Below, piece after piece: positions 8,825 through 16,491 of a stretch of 64,000 nt of DNA (the stretch's first letter is position 1; every line of letters starts with the position of its first letter). The notes under the pieces were generated by a model. It searched no databases. It was not told where the DNA came from and was given only the letters and a program-made list of their open reading frames with translations. The stretch is from Bacillota bacterium. Lineage in GTDB: Bacteria; Bacillota; UBA4882; UBA8346. A program made the translations under genes and the position numbers. The DNA is taken from assembly GCA_023410535.1 (NCBI GenBank), contig JAEYPR010000001.1, positions 75,717 through 139,716 on the forward strand. The letters run 5' to 3'.

Positions 8825-9154
8825 ATGGGAATACCCCTGGTCGAGTTGGCCGAGGTGATCCGGAGCAAAAATTCCGGACCGTATGAGTTAACGTTGGATA
8901 TTATCTTTCGTGAGGACGCGGTCTTTCGGCAAGTCTGCGCGCAAGGATTGATCAATCAAGGGTTGATCGCCAAGACCTATGGAATTGCCGAAACGGATGT
9001 GCTGGGAGTGATCGAATTTATCCCGGCCAAAGCGATTAAGATTAATCTCCGGCGGCCGGTTCCCTCGGGATCGCTTGGCGACACCGATGTTTACGGCGCC
9101 CAGCAACATGCGCCGCTATTGGGGTTGGAGCTTGCCCTGACGGGTGCGGACTAA
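8825..9154 (+). CDS. DUF4387 family protein, partner of the AtuA-like protein
   Basis: A 109-residue protein with the DUF4387 pattern: LAEVIRSKNSGPYELTLDII, then RQVCAQGLINQGLIAKTYGI, and a C-terminal SLGDTDVYGAQQHAPLLGLE. In many genomes this small protein is encoded next to, or fused to, AtuA-family proteins, which points to a heteromeric complex. AAAGGAG lies about 10 bases before the ATG. The stop TAA shares its last base with the next start (TAATG), so translation is coupled to the downstream P-loop protein. No catalytic residues are known. Confidence 0.82.
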   Translation: MGIPLVELAEVIRSKNSGPYELTLDIIFREDAVFRQVCAQGLINQGLIAKTYGIAETDVLGVIEFIPAKAIKINLRRPVPSGSLGDTDVYGAQQHAPLLGLELALTGAD

Positions 9155-10092
9155 TGCCGGGAGCCTTAATCCAGGAATTGTTAATGTACGCGGTGTATTT
9201 TGCGCCCCGCGGGAAAAGCCGTCTGATCACGCTCGGCCATCATCTCGCCCAACGGCATCTAAATTCGCTGGACCGTCTGATCGGGGTGATCGGTGACGCC
9301 GGCGCCGGCAAGTCGCTGTTGATCAAGGGGCTTTTTCCCGGTCTTGAATTGACCAACGACGATTCCGGAATGAATATCCGCCCCTTGCCGGTTTTGGACC
9401 AAGCCGAAACGGGGCGGTTTACGGCCCACACCTACCATCTGGATATGCGGTTTGAGATGGCGTTCACTCCATTGCAGCGGCTGGCCGACGCGGTGGCTGC
9501 GGCAATCCAGGCGGAACGCCGGGTAGTTATCGAACATTTTGAACTGCTGTATCCGTTTTTGAAGCTGAACGCGGAGATCCTGATCGGCATCGGCGAAGAG
9601 GTGATCGTCACCCGGCCCAATATCTTCGGCCCGTTGCCCGAAGATATCGCCACCATCGTCTTTCGTTCGCTGGCATACCGCAGGATGGCCCATACCGCCG
9701 AGGATCTGGTGGGGTTGATTCTGCATAATGAGTTGCAGGTCAAAGAACCGTTGATTCACGCCGATGTCAAACATGGTTTCGTGCTTGAGTTTGCAACCAA
9801 ACCGGAGCTGGATCTGGAATGGTTGGAAAGGCGGGTCCGGGAATTTATCGCCCAAGCGATTCCCATTCACACCGTGGACGACGAACATATCTGCATCGGC
9901 GGGACCCGGTTATTCTGCACCGGCCCCCGGATTCATCTGCGCAAAACCTCGGAGATTGAACATTTTCAAGTGGTCAAAGAGATTTTCTACGATCCCATCG
10001 CGGCGAAGTATTTATTAGTGGGATTGGTCGGCAAAGCCGAACCGTTTAATTTAAAAGATCTGAACGATTATTTTAAGGGAGATCGCCCCTAG
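9154..10092 (+). CDS. P-loop protein with alanyl-tRNA-synthetase-type additional domain, glm operon
   Basis: A 312-residue protein found next to glutamate mutase genes in other Firmicutes, where it is usually named for an 'alanine-tRNA synthetase second additional domain'. GVIGDAGAGKSLLIKG at about residues 44-59 is a clear Walker A motif, with LELTNDDSGMNIRPLP soon after. HTYHLDMRFEMAFTPLQR and EEVIVTRPNIFGPLPED form the central part. It is not a synthetase: the class II catalytic core is absent. A nucleotide-dependent role in cofactor loading or regulation of the mutase is possible but unproven. The start overlaps the DUF4387 stop by one base, and glmL follows after 40 bases. Confidence 0.7.
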   Translation: MPGALIQELLMYAVYFAPRGKSRLITLGHHLAQRHLNSLDRLIGVIGDAGAGKSLLIKGLFPGLELTNDDSGMNIRPLPVLDQAETGRFTAHTYHLDMRFEMAFTPLQRLADAVAAAIQAERRVVIEHFELLYPFLKLNAEILIGIGEEVIVTRPNIFGPLPEDIATIVFRSLAYRRMAHTAEDLVGLILHNELQVKEPLIHADVKHGFVLEFATKPELDLEWLERRVREFIAQAIPIHTVDDEHICIGGTRLFCTGPRIHLRKTSEIEHFQVVKEIFYDPIAAKYLLVGLVGKAEPFNLKDLNDYFKGDRP

Positions 10093-10132
10093 CGTCTTGC
10101 CGGTGTTGCCCAAGCCAATGCGGGAGTGAGCG

Positions 10133-11557
10133 ATGAATCCGTACTTGTTAATAGATTTTGGGAGTACTTATACCAAGTTGACCGCGGTCGACTTGGACCG
10201 GCCGCGGGTGTTGGGAACAGCCAGCGCCAACACCACCGTCGCGGACGGCTTAAGCGCCGGATTTCAGGAAGCTTTGGCCCGGCTGGAAAAAGCAATTGGA
10301 CCGGTGCGTTATGAGAAACGCCTGGCCGCCAGCAGCGCTGCCGGAGGACTGAAGATCATCGCCGTGGGATTGGTGCCCGAGTTAACCGTAGCGGCCGCGA
10401 AACAAGCGGCGCTTGGCGCCGGCGGGCGGGTGCTGAAAGCCTACGGTTTTGAGCTGACGGCGGCCGATTGTCTGGAGATGGCCGACTTCCAACCGGATCT
10501 GATCTTATTGGCCGGGGGTACCGACGGCGGCAATCAACAGATCTTGCTTCACAATTCGGGATTGCTGGCCCAAAGCGAGCTGGCCGCCCCGATCATCATC
10601 GCCGGAAACCGGAGCGCGACGCCGCAAGCTGCCGCCAAGCTTGCGGCGTCCGGAAAAGTTTGTTATCAAGCGCCCAATGTCTTGCCACGGCTAGGCGAGT
10701 TGAACACCGTGCCGGTACAGCGCCGGATCCGGGAGATCTTTTTGGAACGGATCATTCACGCCAAAGGACTGGATCGCGTCGAACAATTTATTGACGGGAT
10801 TATAATGCCGACGCCGGCGGCGGTTTTGGACGCGGCGGTCTGCTTGGCCGACGGCGCCGGCGGCAACGCCGGGTGGGGCGAGTTGCTGCTGGTGGATGTC
10901 GGCGGCGCCACCACCGATGTCCATTCGGTGGCGGCGGGCTTGCCGACCCGGGCCAATGTCAGCTTGCGCGGTTTGCCCGAACCCCGGGTCAAACGCACCG
11001 TCGAAGGGGACTTGGGGATGCGTTACAGCGCCGGGGCGTTGGCGGACGTCTTTGCGCTCGAGCAGATCGCCGGGTTGGCGCAACTGCCGGTCGACGTTGT
11101 GGCGGCGGGAATCGAGCGGCGTTGCGCCGCAACGGATTTTTTGCCGGAGCAGCCGGCTGAGGTGACGCTGGAGCTAACGTTGGGTTTTTTGGCGGTCAAG
11201 GGCGCGGTCGAACGGCACGTGGGGCATTTGGAACAAAACTTCACTCCGGCGGGGCCGATTTGGGTACAAACCGGCAAGGATCTGACCAACGTGGCGAAGG
11301 TAATCGGCACCGGCGGAATTTTAGCCCATCAACCCCAAAGCCGGCGCATTGTAGCCGGCGCGTTGGCCGAACCGGCCGCTCCCGACATCCTGAAACCGGC
11401 CCGGGCCGAGCTGGTGATTGACCGGCACTACTTGATTCCGACGCTAGGTCTGTTGGTCAAGGAATTTCCCGAAGTTGCCTTTACACTGTTGACAGCGGCC
11501 TTATCCGCAAAAAATAACGCGGCTTCCGAAGTTAACGGGAAAGTAAATGACGTTTAA
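10133..11557 (+). CDS. glmL: Glutamate mutase reactivating-factor-like protein GlmL/MutL
   Basis: A 474-residue member of the GlmL/MutL family of the actin/Hsp70-like ATPase superfamily. Proteins of this family are encoded with B12-dependent mutases and are thought to reactivate or protect them. The phosphate-1 motif LLIDFGSTYTKLTAVD opens the protein, LILLAGGTDGGNQ lies mid-protein, and LLLVDVGGATTDVHSVA is the phosphate-2 motif. IGTGGILAH and a C-terminal LIPTLGLL complete the pattern. GGGAGTGAGCG precedes the ATG. It is the last gene of the glm operon. The following 158 bases hold an inverted repeat at 11604-11654. Confidence 0.93.
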   Translation: MNPYLLIDFGSTYTKLTAVDLDRPRVLGTASANTTVADGLSAGFQEALARLEKAIGPVRYEKRLAASSAAGGLKIIAVGLVPELTVAAAKQAALGAGGRVLKAYGFELTAADCLEMADFQPDLILLAGGTDGGNQQILLHNSGLLAQSELAAPIIIAGNRSATPQAAAKLAASGKVCYQAPNVLPRLGELNTVPVQRRIREIFLERIIHAKGLDRVEQFIDGIIMPTPAAVLDAAVCLADGAGGNAGWGELLLVDVGGATTDVHSVAAGLPTRANVSLRGLPEPRVKRTVEGDLGMRYSAGALADVFALEQIAGLAQLPVDVVAAGIERRCAATDFLPEQPAEVTLELTLGFLAVKGAVERHVGHLEQNFTPAGPIWVQTGKDLTNVAKVIGTGGILAHQPQSRRIVAGALAEPAAPDILKPARAELVIDRHYLIPTLGLLVKEFPEVAFTLLTAALSAKNNAASEVNGKVNDV

Positions 11558-11603
11558 GCAGGAACCTTCCGCTTGCGAAGCGAATTCATCAGGATAGACA
11601 GTT

Positions 11604-11654
11604 CCGAGAATGCAAATTACCACCTTGCTTATTTCAGTAGTGTTGCAATTCTCG
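11604..11654. promoter_or_regulatory. Inverted repeat before the TauE/SafE gene
   Basis: CCGAGAATGCAA starting at 11604 is mirrored by TTGCAATTCTCG ending at 11654, with a one-base bulge, in the spacer between glmL and the exporter gene. There is no T-run, so an operator or leader hairpin is more likely than a terminator. Confidence 0.35.
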
Positions 11655-11715
11655 TCATGGGAGAAGATTGAGTTTTATTTCGACCGTCAATACTGCCAAT
11701 CCAGGATGAATAGGT

Positions 11716-12480
11716 GTGATCGTGTTGTTGGTGATCATTGGTTTGTGTGTGGCCGGCTTCATCGCGGCGTTTGTCGATTCGATTGCCGGAGGAGGCGGGC
11801 TGATCAGTTTGCCGGCTTTTTTATTGGCGGGGGTTCCGCCGCATTTTGCGTTAGGGACCAATAAGTTCGCTTCGACCGCCGCGTCATTGACCAGTTCCAT
11901 CAAGTACGCCCGCTCGGCAAAGGTCAACGGGGCGTTGATGCGTTATCTTGTCCCGCTGACGTTGGTGGGCGCGGCGCTGGGCGTTAAAGCGGTTTTACAT
12001 TTGGATCCTCGGTTCCTGCAAGCGCTGGTATTGGTGATGATCATTGCGGTTGGCCTTTACAGTCTCTTCTCAAAGAAGGTTGGCCTGACGGACCGTTTCA
12101 GCGGTTTAACCCGGGGCAAGATTGGCTTGGGTATGGTTTTGGCCCTGGGAATCGGTTTTTATGACGGTTTCTTCGGGCCGGGCACCGGTTCTTTTTTGAT
12201 CTTCGGTTTGATTGGGATCTACGGGTTTGATTTTATCAACGCCGGCGGGAACGCCCGGGTGTTGAATTTTATCAGCAACGTAACGGCGTTGCTTTTGTTT
12301 GCCTGGCAAGGACGGATCAATTATCATTACGGGATTCCGGTGGCTTTGGCGATGATCGCCGGGGCGCAACTGGGGACCAAAATGGCGTTGCAAAATGGGG
12401 TGAAGTTGGTCAAACCGCTTTTTGTAACAATGTCGCTGGGGGTTGCCGGGAAAGTATTATGGGGCATGTTCAACGGATAG
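11716..12480 (+). CDS. TauE/SafE (TSUP) family membrane transporter
   Basis: A 254-residue integral membrane protein of the sulfite exporter TauE/SafE family. It opens with VIVLLVIIGLCVAGFIAAFV, then DSIAGGGGLISLPAFLLAG, the diagnostic glycine-rich loop of the first repeat. The second repeat carries FYDGFFGPGTGSFLIFG and NARVLNFISNVTALLLF. About eight hydrophobic segments are visible. The start is a GTG at 11716 (another GTG follows two codons later) with only AGGATG/AGG as ribosome binding site, so the exact start is uncertain. Substrates of this family include sulfite, sulfoacetate and other organic anions. Proximity to the glm operon may or may not mean a carboxylate substrate. A strong terminator follows. 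Confidence 0.88.
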   Translation: MIVLLVIIGLCVAGFIAAFVDSIAGGGGLISLPAFLLAGVPPHFALGTNKFASTAASLTSSIKYARSAKVNGALMRYLVPLTLVGAALGVKAVLHLDPRFLQALVLVMIIAVGLYSLFSKKVGLTDRFSGLTRGKIGLGMVLALGIGFYDGFFGPGTGSFLIFGLIGIYGFDFINAGGNARVLNFISNVTALLLFAWQGRINYHYGIPVALAMIAGAQLGTKMALQNGVKLVKPLFVTMSLGVAGKVLWGMFNG

Positions 12481-12506
12481 CGTTCGCGCGCAATAACAAC
12501 CGATGA

Positions 12507-12539
12507 ATGGAGTCATGATGATCACATGACTCCATTTTT
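12507..12539 (+). terminator. Strong rho-independent terminator after the TauE/SafE gene
   Basis: ATGGAGTCATG (12507-12517) pairs perfectly with CATGACTCCAT (12525-12535) across a 7-base loop and runs into TTTTT. Confidence 0.9.
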
Positions 12540-12602
12540 GTTGAAAAAACCTTGACTTTTTAATAAACAGGCCGGTTTTTGTTTTACAAACGGTCATTTG
12601 TG

Positions 12603-12854
12603 TTTTTACTCGCGATAATTTTCATTATTACCGGGCAATATTATTAATTATCTTGACAAAAACAATTTGTAACCTTGCAAAAACATTTTTTACTTTGACA
12701 ATTTTAATTTGCAACCCGCCAATTATATTTTGTAATCTCGCAATTGTTCTTTGCAACCCCGCAAAAATATTTTTTGACCTTGCAATATTCATTTGCAACC
12801 TGGCAATTGTATTTTGTGACCTTGCAAAAATATTTTGCAACGTTACATTATAAT
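12603..12854. repeat. 21-bp tandem repeat array, about 12 diverged copies
   Basis: Units of exactly 21 bases run without gaps. On the plus strand the consensus is TTTGCAACC followed by TTGCAAAAATAT. The clearest copies start at 12666, 12708, 12729, 12750, 12771, 12792, 12813 and 12834; more decayed copies start at 12603, 12624, 12645 and 12687. Because 21 is divisible by three, frames through it encode heptads on both strands (minus strand: variants of LQNIFAR). Those frames start at TTG with no ribosome binding site, so I treat the array as non-coding. A related array in the opposite orientation lies at 41906-42115. The flanks (12541-12602 and 12855-13127) show no gene. Confidence 0.85.
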
Positions 12855-13127
12855 TTATCGAAGTATTTTAGAACTTTTGTGGGTTTTGAAAGTAAATTTG
12901 GCGAATCGCCAAACACACTCCCTTTTTCTTTGAAAAACTGATTGGCTCGCCAATGATTTCCGGACAGGATAACATAACATGTTAAAATTATATAAAATAA
13001 TCGGCTTTAGCAGCAGAAATTTTTGATAATAAAGCGTTGAAACGCCGGACTTTGATCTTCATTCCGGCGTATGACGGGAAATGCAGGATTCTGCAGAAAT
13101 AACCCGAATGCTCCATAAATAACAAAA

Positions 13128-13228
13128 ATTTAGCGAAATGCGAACTCCTTCATGACCAAACCGTCCGGCTCGGCATAGGATATCGTCATACGAGCGAAGG
13201 TTCCGCGCACGGTTGCAATTCGCTAAAT
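13128..13228. other. Large imperfect hairpin upstream of the MBOAT gene
   Basis: ATTTAGCGAA (13128-13137) and TTCGCTAAAT (13219-13228) are perfect inverted arms. Inside them TGCGAAC/CCTTC faces GAAGG/TTCCGCGCA, and ATGAC faces GTCAT, leaving a ~28-base loop. No T-run follows. It ends 10 bases before the MBOAT start codon, so it could be a structured 5' leader, a small RNA or a short mobile repeat. A smaller hairpin, GCAGGATTCTGC, lies just upstream at about 13083. Confidence 0.45.
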
Positions 13229-13238
13229 ACGCTAAGGG

Positions 13239-15188
13239 ATGAGTCAATTGCTCTTTGATTCGTTGGGAATCACTGCGGTATATCTGGGAATCGTTTTCCT
13301 TGCATGGCTGCAACGCCAAACGCTGCCGGGAGTTCTATCGAAGCAAATCCTCCTGGGTTGTGCCAACCTGTTGGTTCTTACATTGTTACTCACTGCCAAA
13401 ACTTTGTCCACACTGATGGCGCTCGCCCTGATTTGCTACGGGATTTGCCGCTGGCTCCAAACCCGGCCCCAGACCCAAGCGCAACCGGACGGGGGAGTCC
13501 GCCGGATTGGTTTGACAGCGGCGCTGATGATTTTGACGGCGTTATTTATCATTCTCAAATACGAGTGGGCGCAATTGTTGGTTGGAAAACTGCTTTGGGC
13601 CCGACCGGGCTTTAAACCGGATCTAATTCAGACCATCGGCGTTTCCTATATCTTCTTTAAATTAGTCCATTGCCTGGTTGACGCCTACCGGGGCCGCTTA
13701 TTTCACCTCAATCCGCTGACCTTTCTGAATTATCTGTTCTTTTTTCCTACGTTTCTCGCGGGGCCGATCGATCGTTATCAAAATTTCGCGGCGTGGTTGT
13801 GCCATCCGGCTGGCCGGCGCGACCGGGTGCTTGCCAAAGCGGCGTTTTTCCGGATTTTCCTCGGGGTGGTGAAAAAGTTTTTGCTGGTTCCGCTCGTCGT
13901 CACTTACGCCAAGGATTTTGGCCAGGTCCATTTGAGCGAGATCTTTTATATCAATGTCATGATTAGCTTAATTGCGTATTCTTTTTATTTGTATTTTGAC
14001 TTTTCCGGTTATAGCGACCTGGCGATCGGCGTGGCCATGCTGCTGGGGTTCCGGGTGCCGGAGAATTTCGCCGCTCCGTATCTCGCCCAAAACCTGGGCG
14101 ACTTTTGGCGGCGTTGGCATATCAGCTTATCCTCGATCTTACGGGAAGATATCTTTTTGCCATTGGTCCGCGGTATTTCCAAATATGCGCCGCGGGTTCC
14201 ACGGCTGGCCGGCAGTATCGCCGGTTATCTGGTGACGTTTTTCATTTGCGGTCTCTGGCATGGCAACACGGTGAACTTTGCCATCTGGGGCCTTTGGCAC
14301 GGGATCGGTCTATCCGTCCACAAACTCTGGCAGGCTTCGCCCTGGTGTCAATGGGCCAAGCAACGGCAGGGCAAGTTTAGCAAACCGCTGATTGCCTGGG
14401 CGGCGGTCGCCCTCACCTTTGTTTACGTCTCTGCCGGTTGGCTGTTTTTTAATTACTCGTTGCCCCAGATCCGTTCGCTGCAAATCCTTTCGAAGCTCGC
14501 GATCAGCGTCGAACCGTATTATTTCTACGGCAGTTATTACACCTGGGGGATTAGACTGAACTATCGGCCGCTCCATCCAGACGACCGGCTCGATATCGAA
14601 TTTCGTTCCAAACCCGCCAAACGGTGGATCTCGTATACCAGCGATCGGACCATCGAAAAAGGTTACGTCAATGTCTACGGGATCAACTCCGACGATGGAA
14701 ACGAATCTTATCAGAGCTTACCGCCGGGAAATTATGAGGTCAGAATCAGATATCAACCCGCGCGCCAACCGGCCGTTGCCGCGAATTGGGTGGTGATACC
14801 TGTCACCATGCCCGATTACACGACCAAGTCCAATTTAACCGCCGACGATCTGGAAGCGGTGGCGCGCCGCGACCGGGATGGCTGGGGGATTCAACTCAAT
14901 TACCGGCCGCCGGCGCGGAAGTTTACGGTGGATATTGAAGTCCGTCCGCCGGGGAGCGGGGCTTGGCAAAAATTTCAATACCAGCGGCCGGGTCGTTTCC
15001 GGAGCGCCCGGATTACCGGCCCCGTCAACCGCTCCGGCGCGAAGCCGCCACTGACTCCCGGAGTTTACGGCGTGCGGATCCGCTACACCCATCCCCAAGA
15101 AGGCTATTTCAGCGACTGGACCGAGCTGGCGGTGGCGGTCCCCGCCGTGCGGCGGGTGAAGGAGCGTGATACCGATGAAGCTGGCTGA
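13239..15188 (+). CDS. MBOAT-family O-acyltransferase with two C-terminal beta-sandwich repeats
   Basis: A 649-residue polytopic membrane protein of the MBOAT family (AlgI/DltB/PatA-like), which moves acyl groups across the membrane for esterification of an envelope or extracellular polymer. Residues ~1-415 are the MBOAT core: IGVSYIFFKLVH, FFPTFLAGPIDRY, FYLYFDFSGYSDLAIG, then FWRRWHISLSS with candidate His294, and ICGLWHG with the conserved catalytic His341. Residues ~431-525 and ~547-636 are two homologous soluble modules, each starting WGI(R/Q)LNYRP and ending in YEVRIRYQP or YGVRIRYTH, which probably form beta sandwiches outside the cell. The protein's own C terminus lacks an acyl-shuttle motif. 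An AAGGG lies very close to the ATG, so the start is slightly uncertain. It overlaps the SGNH gene by 14 bases. Confidence 0.92.
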   Translation: MSQLLFDSLGITAVYLGIVFLAWLQRQTLPGVLSKQILLGCANLLVLTLLLTAKTLSTLMALALICYGICRWLQTRPQTQAQPDGGVRRIGLTAALMILTALFIILKYEWAQLLVGKLLWARPGFKPDLIQTIGVSYIFFKLVHCLVDAYRGRLFHLNPLTFLNYLFFFPTFLAGPIDRYQNFAAWLCHPAGRRDRVLAKAAFFRIFLGVVKKFLLVPLVVTYAKDFGQVHLSEIFYINVMISLIAYSFYLYFDFSGYSDLAIGVAMLLGFRVPENFAAPYLAQNLGDFWRRWHISLSSILREDIFLPLVRGISKYAPRVPRLAGSIAGYLVTFFICGLWHGNTVNFAIWGLWHGIGLSVHKLWQASPWCQWAKQRQGKFSKPLIAWAAVALTFVYVSAGWLFFNYSLPQIRSLQILSKLAISVEPYYFYGSYYTWGIRLNYRPLHPDDRLDIEFRSKPAKRWISYTSDRTIEKGYVNVYGINSDDGNESYQSLPPGNYEVRIRYQPARQPAVAANWVVIPVTMPDYTTKSNLTADDLEAVARRDRDGWGIQLNYRPPARKFTVDIEVRPPGSGAWQKFQYQRPGRFRSARITGPVNRSGAKPPLTPGVYGVRIRYTHPQEGYFSDWTELAVAVPAVRRVKERDTDEAG

Positions 15189-16242
15189 TCAAGCCCGTTG
15201 CGGCGCCATTATCGGCTGGGCGTTGCTTACTGCGCTGCTGGCCCCGGTCTTCATTCAGTGGTTGCCCTTGCCGCAGGCGCCAACGATCGAAGGGGTATTT
15301 ATCCGGGACAATCAGCGTAATTTCCCGCGTTTCCTGGCGACGATCAAACGTCACCAAGGGGTGTTGGTGCTTGGAACTTCGGAGACCGCCGCGCATTTAA
15401 GCGGACAAAACTATTGGGCGTTGTTGAACCGGGATCGCGATGTCGCGCCGTACTTTTCGGTTTTGGGCGGAGCGGGACGTTGTTCCTACATGTGGTTTCC
15501 GACGATTCTCGCCAACCCGGAAGCGTTCAAAGGGTTACGGGTATTGTATTATCTCAATCCAACCTATTGGCGGTATGATCTGAACGGTTTCGCCGTCCGC
15601 TATTACGACCGTTATAACAGCCCGGAACTGGTTCAAAGTATTCGGGAGAAAGCCGCGCAGTCTGGATTGACACCGTTTATCGCACCATACCTCAATCATC
15701 AGCCGGCAGCGTTGCGCTGGACTGACCGGCTCGCCGCCGTCATCAAAGTTTGGAAGAGTTTTTACTCGTATGATTTGAAAAGTTTCTGGCAACGGCCGAT
15801 GACCCAGAAAAGCCGGAGTTATCGCAATCCCGGCGCCAATGAGATCGCGATGTGGCAGGACGGGCTCGATCTTGAAAAAAACGTCACCCATGACTATGCC
15901 GTCCGGAATCGCTATGACGGAATTCCTCCGGTCAGTCCCAGTACCTTTCAGTTTGAGGCATTACAAGCCTTCATTGGCCTGGCCAGGGACAGTGCGATTG
16001 ATCTGGTGGTTTTTATCGGACCTTACAACGGAATTTTGGCCCGGCGGAATTCGCCGGAAGTGATCGCCGGATACGCGAAAGCGCTTGCCGATATTAAACG
16101 GCTTTTGCACGCGACCAACGTCAAATATATCGATGGAACGGACTTAGCGTTTCAAAAGGGGGTTTTTAACGATGCGCAACATCATTCGGCTTTTGGAGCC
16201 TGGAAGATTGAACAGCGGATTGCCCCATATTATCAGCGGTAA
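15175..16242 (+). CDS. Membrane-anchored SGNH/DltD-like acyl transferase partner
   Basis: A 355-residue protein with an N-terminal membrane anchor (GAIIGWALLTALLAPVFI) and an extracytoplasmic SGNH-hydrolase-like domain. VLVLGTSE carries the candidate nucleophile Ser69, and near the C terminus FNDAQHHSAFGA supplies Asp333 and His336 in DxxH spacing, as in DltD and AlgJ/AlgX-type proteins that pass an acyl group to the polymer. ATG 15175 is preferred because GAAGGAG lies 11 bases upstream; an in-frame GTG at 15166 is too close. It overlaps the end of the MBOAT gene, and its own 3' end overlaps the microprotein gene by 71 bases. Confidence 0.82.
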   Translation: MKLADQARCGAIIGWALLTALLAPVFIQWLPLPQAPTIEGVFIRDNQRNFPRFLATIKRHQGVLVLGTSETAAHLSGQNYWALLNRDRDVAPYFSVLGGAGRCSYMWFPTILANPEAFKGLRVLYYLNPTYWRYDLNGFAVRYYDRYNSPELVQSIREKAAQSGLTPFIAPYLNHQPAALRWTDRLAAVIKVWKSFYSYDLKSFWQRPMTQKSRSYRNPGANEIAMWQDGLDLEKNVTHDYAVRNRYDGIPPVSPSTFQFEALQAFIGLARDSAIDLVVFIGPYNGILARRNSPEVIAGYAKALADIKRLLHATNVKYIDGTDLAFQKGVFNDAQHHSAFGAWKIEQRIAPYYQR

Positions 16243-16339
16243 AAAGCTGATCATCTTTCTGATCAGCTTGAGTATCTGCTTATATTTGCTGGCCCAAGAG
16301 CAGATTATTGATATTCCCTATGTTTACGGCAACTTCTGA
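16172..16339 (+). CDS. 55-residue single-pass membrane microprotein with DltX-like C-terminal hexapeptide
   Basis: A short gene in the +1 frame relative to the end of the SGNH gene. ATG 16172 is preceded by AAAAGGGGG at 16154-16162 (9-base spacing) and is the only start in the frame after a stop at 16145. The product has a positively charged N-terminal part (MRNIIRLLEPGRLNSGLPHI, then ISGKK), one membrane segment (KLIIFLISLSICLYLLA, about residues 25-41) and a 14-residue tail ending in YVYGNF at the very C terminus. This layout (N-in, C-out) and the hexapeptide match DltX, whose terminal FxYxxF tyrosine carries the acyl group from the MBOAT to the DltD-type transferase. An AAGCTGATCA/TGATCAGCTT hairpin lies within its codons. 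There is no dltA or dltC nearby. Expression is inferred. Confidence 0.75.
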   Translation: MRNIIRLLEPGRLNSGLPHIISGKKLIIFLISLSICLYLLAQEQIIDIPYVYGNF

Positions 16340-16451
16340 AAACAGGGCATTGTCCGGTCTACCGTTGGGGCCGGAGCGGCGACGTCTCATCAGCAACAGG
16401 CGCCTTTTTTGCATATTGTTGGGAAATTTATTTAAAGGTTTGGATGATAAA

Positions 16452-16484
16452 AAAACCGGCGGTGAGACTTCAACCGCCGGTTTT
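16452..16484. terminator. Bidirectional terminator between the acylation cassette and the minus-strand secreted protein
   Basis: AAAACCGGCGGT (16452-16463) and ACCGCCGGTTTT (16473-16484) form a perfect 12-bp stem with A-rich and T-rich flanks on either side. It can end transcription from both directions. Confidence 0.85.
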
Positions 16485-16491
16485 GCTATAT

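Noticed and set aside
12628..12853. Heptad-repeat peptides on both strands of the first 21-bp array
   Set aside because: Both frames begin at TTG without a Shine-Dalgarno sequence, and divergence between units does not favour synonymous changes.
13239..16339. A standard teichoic acid D-alanylation (dlt) operon
   Set aside because: No D-alanine ligase (DltA) or carrier protein (DltC) gene is present around the cassette, and the MBOAT carries extra C-terminal modules.
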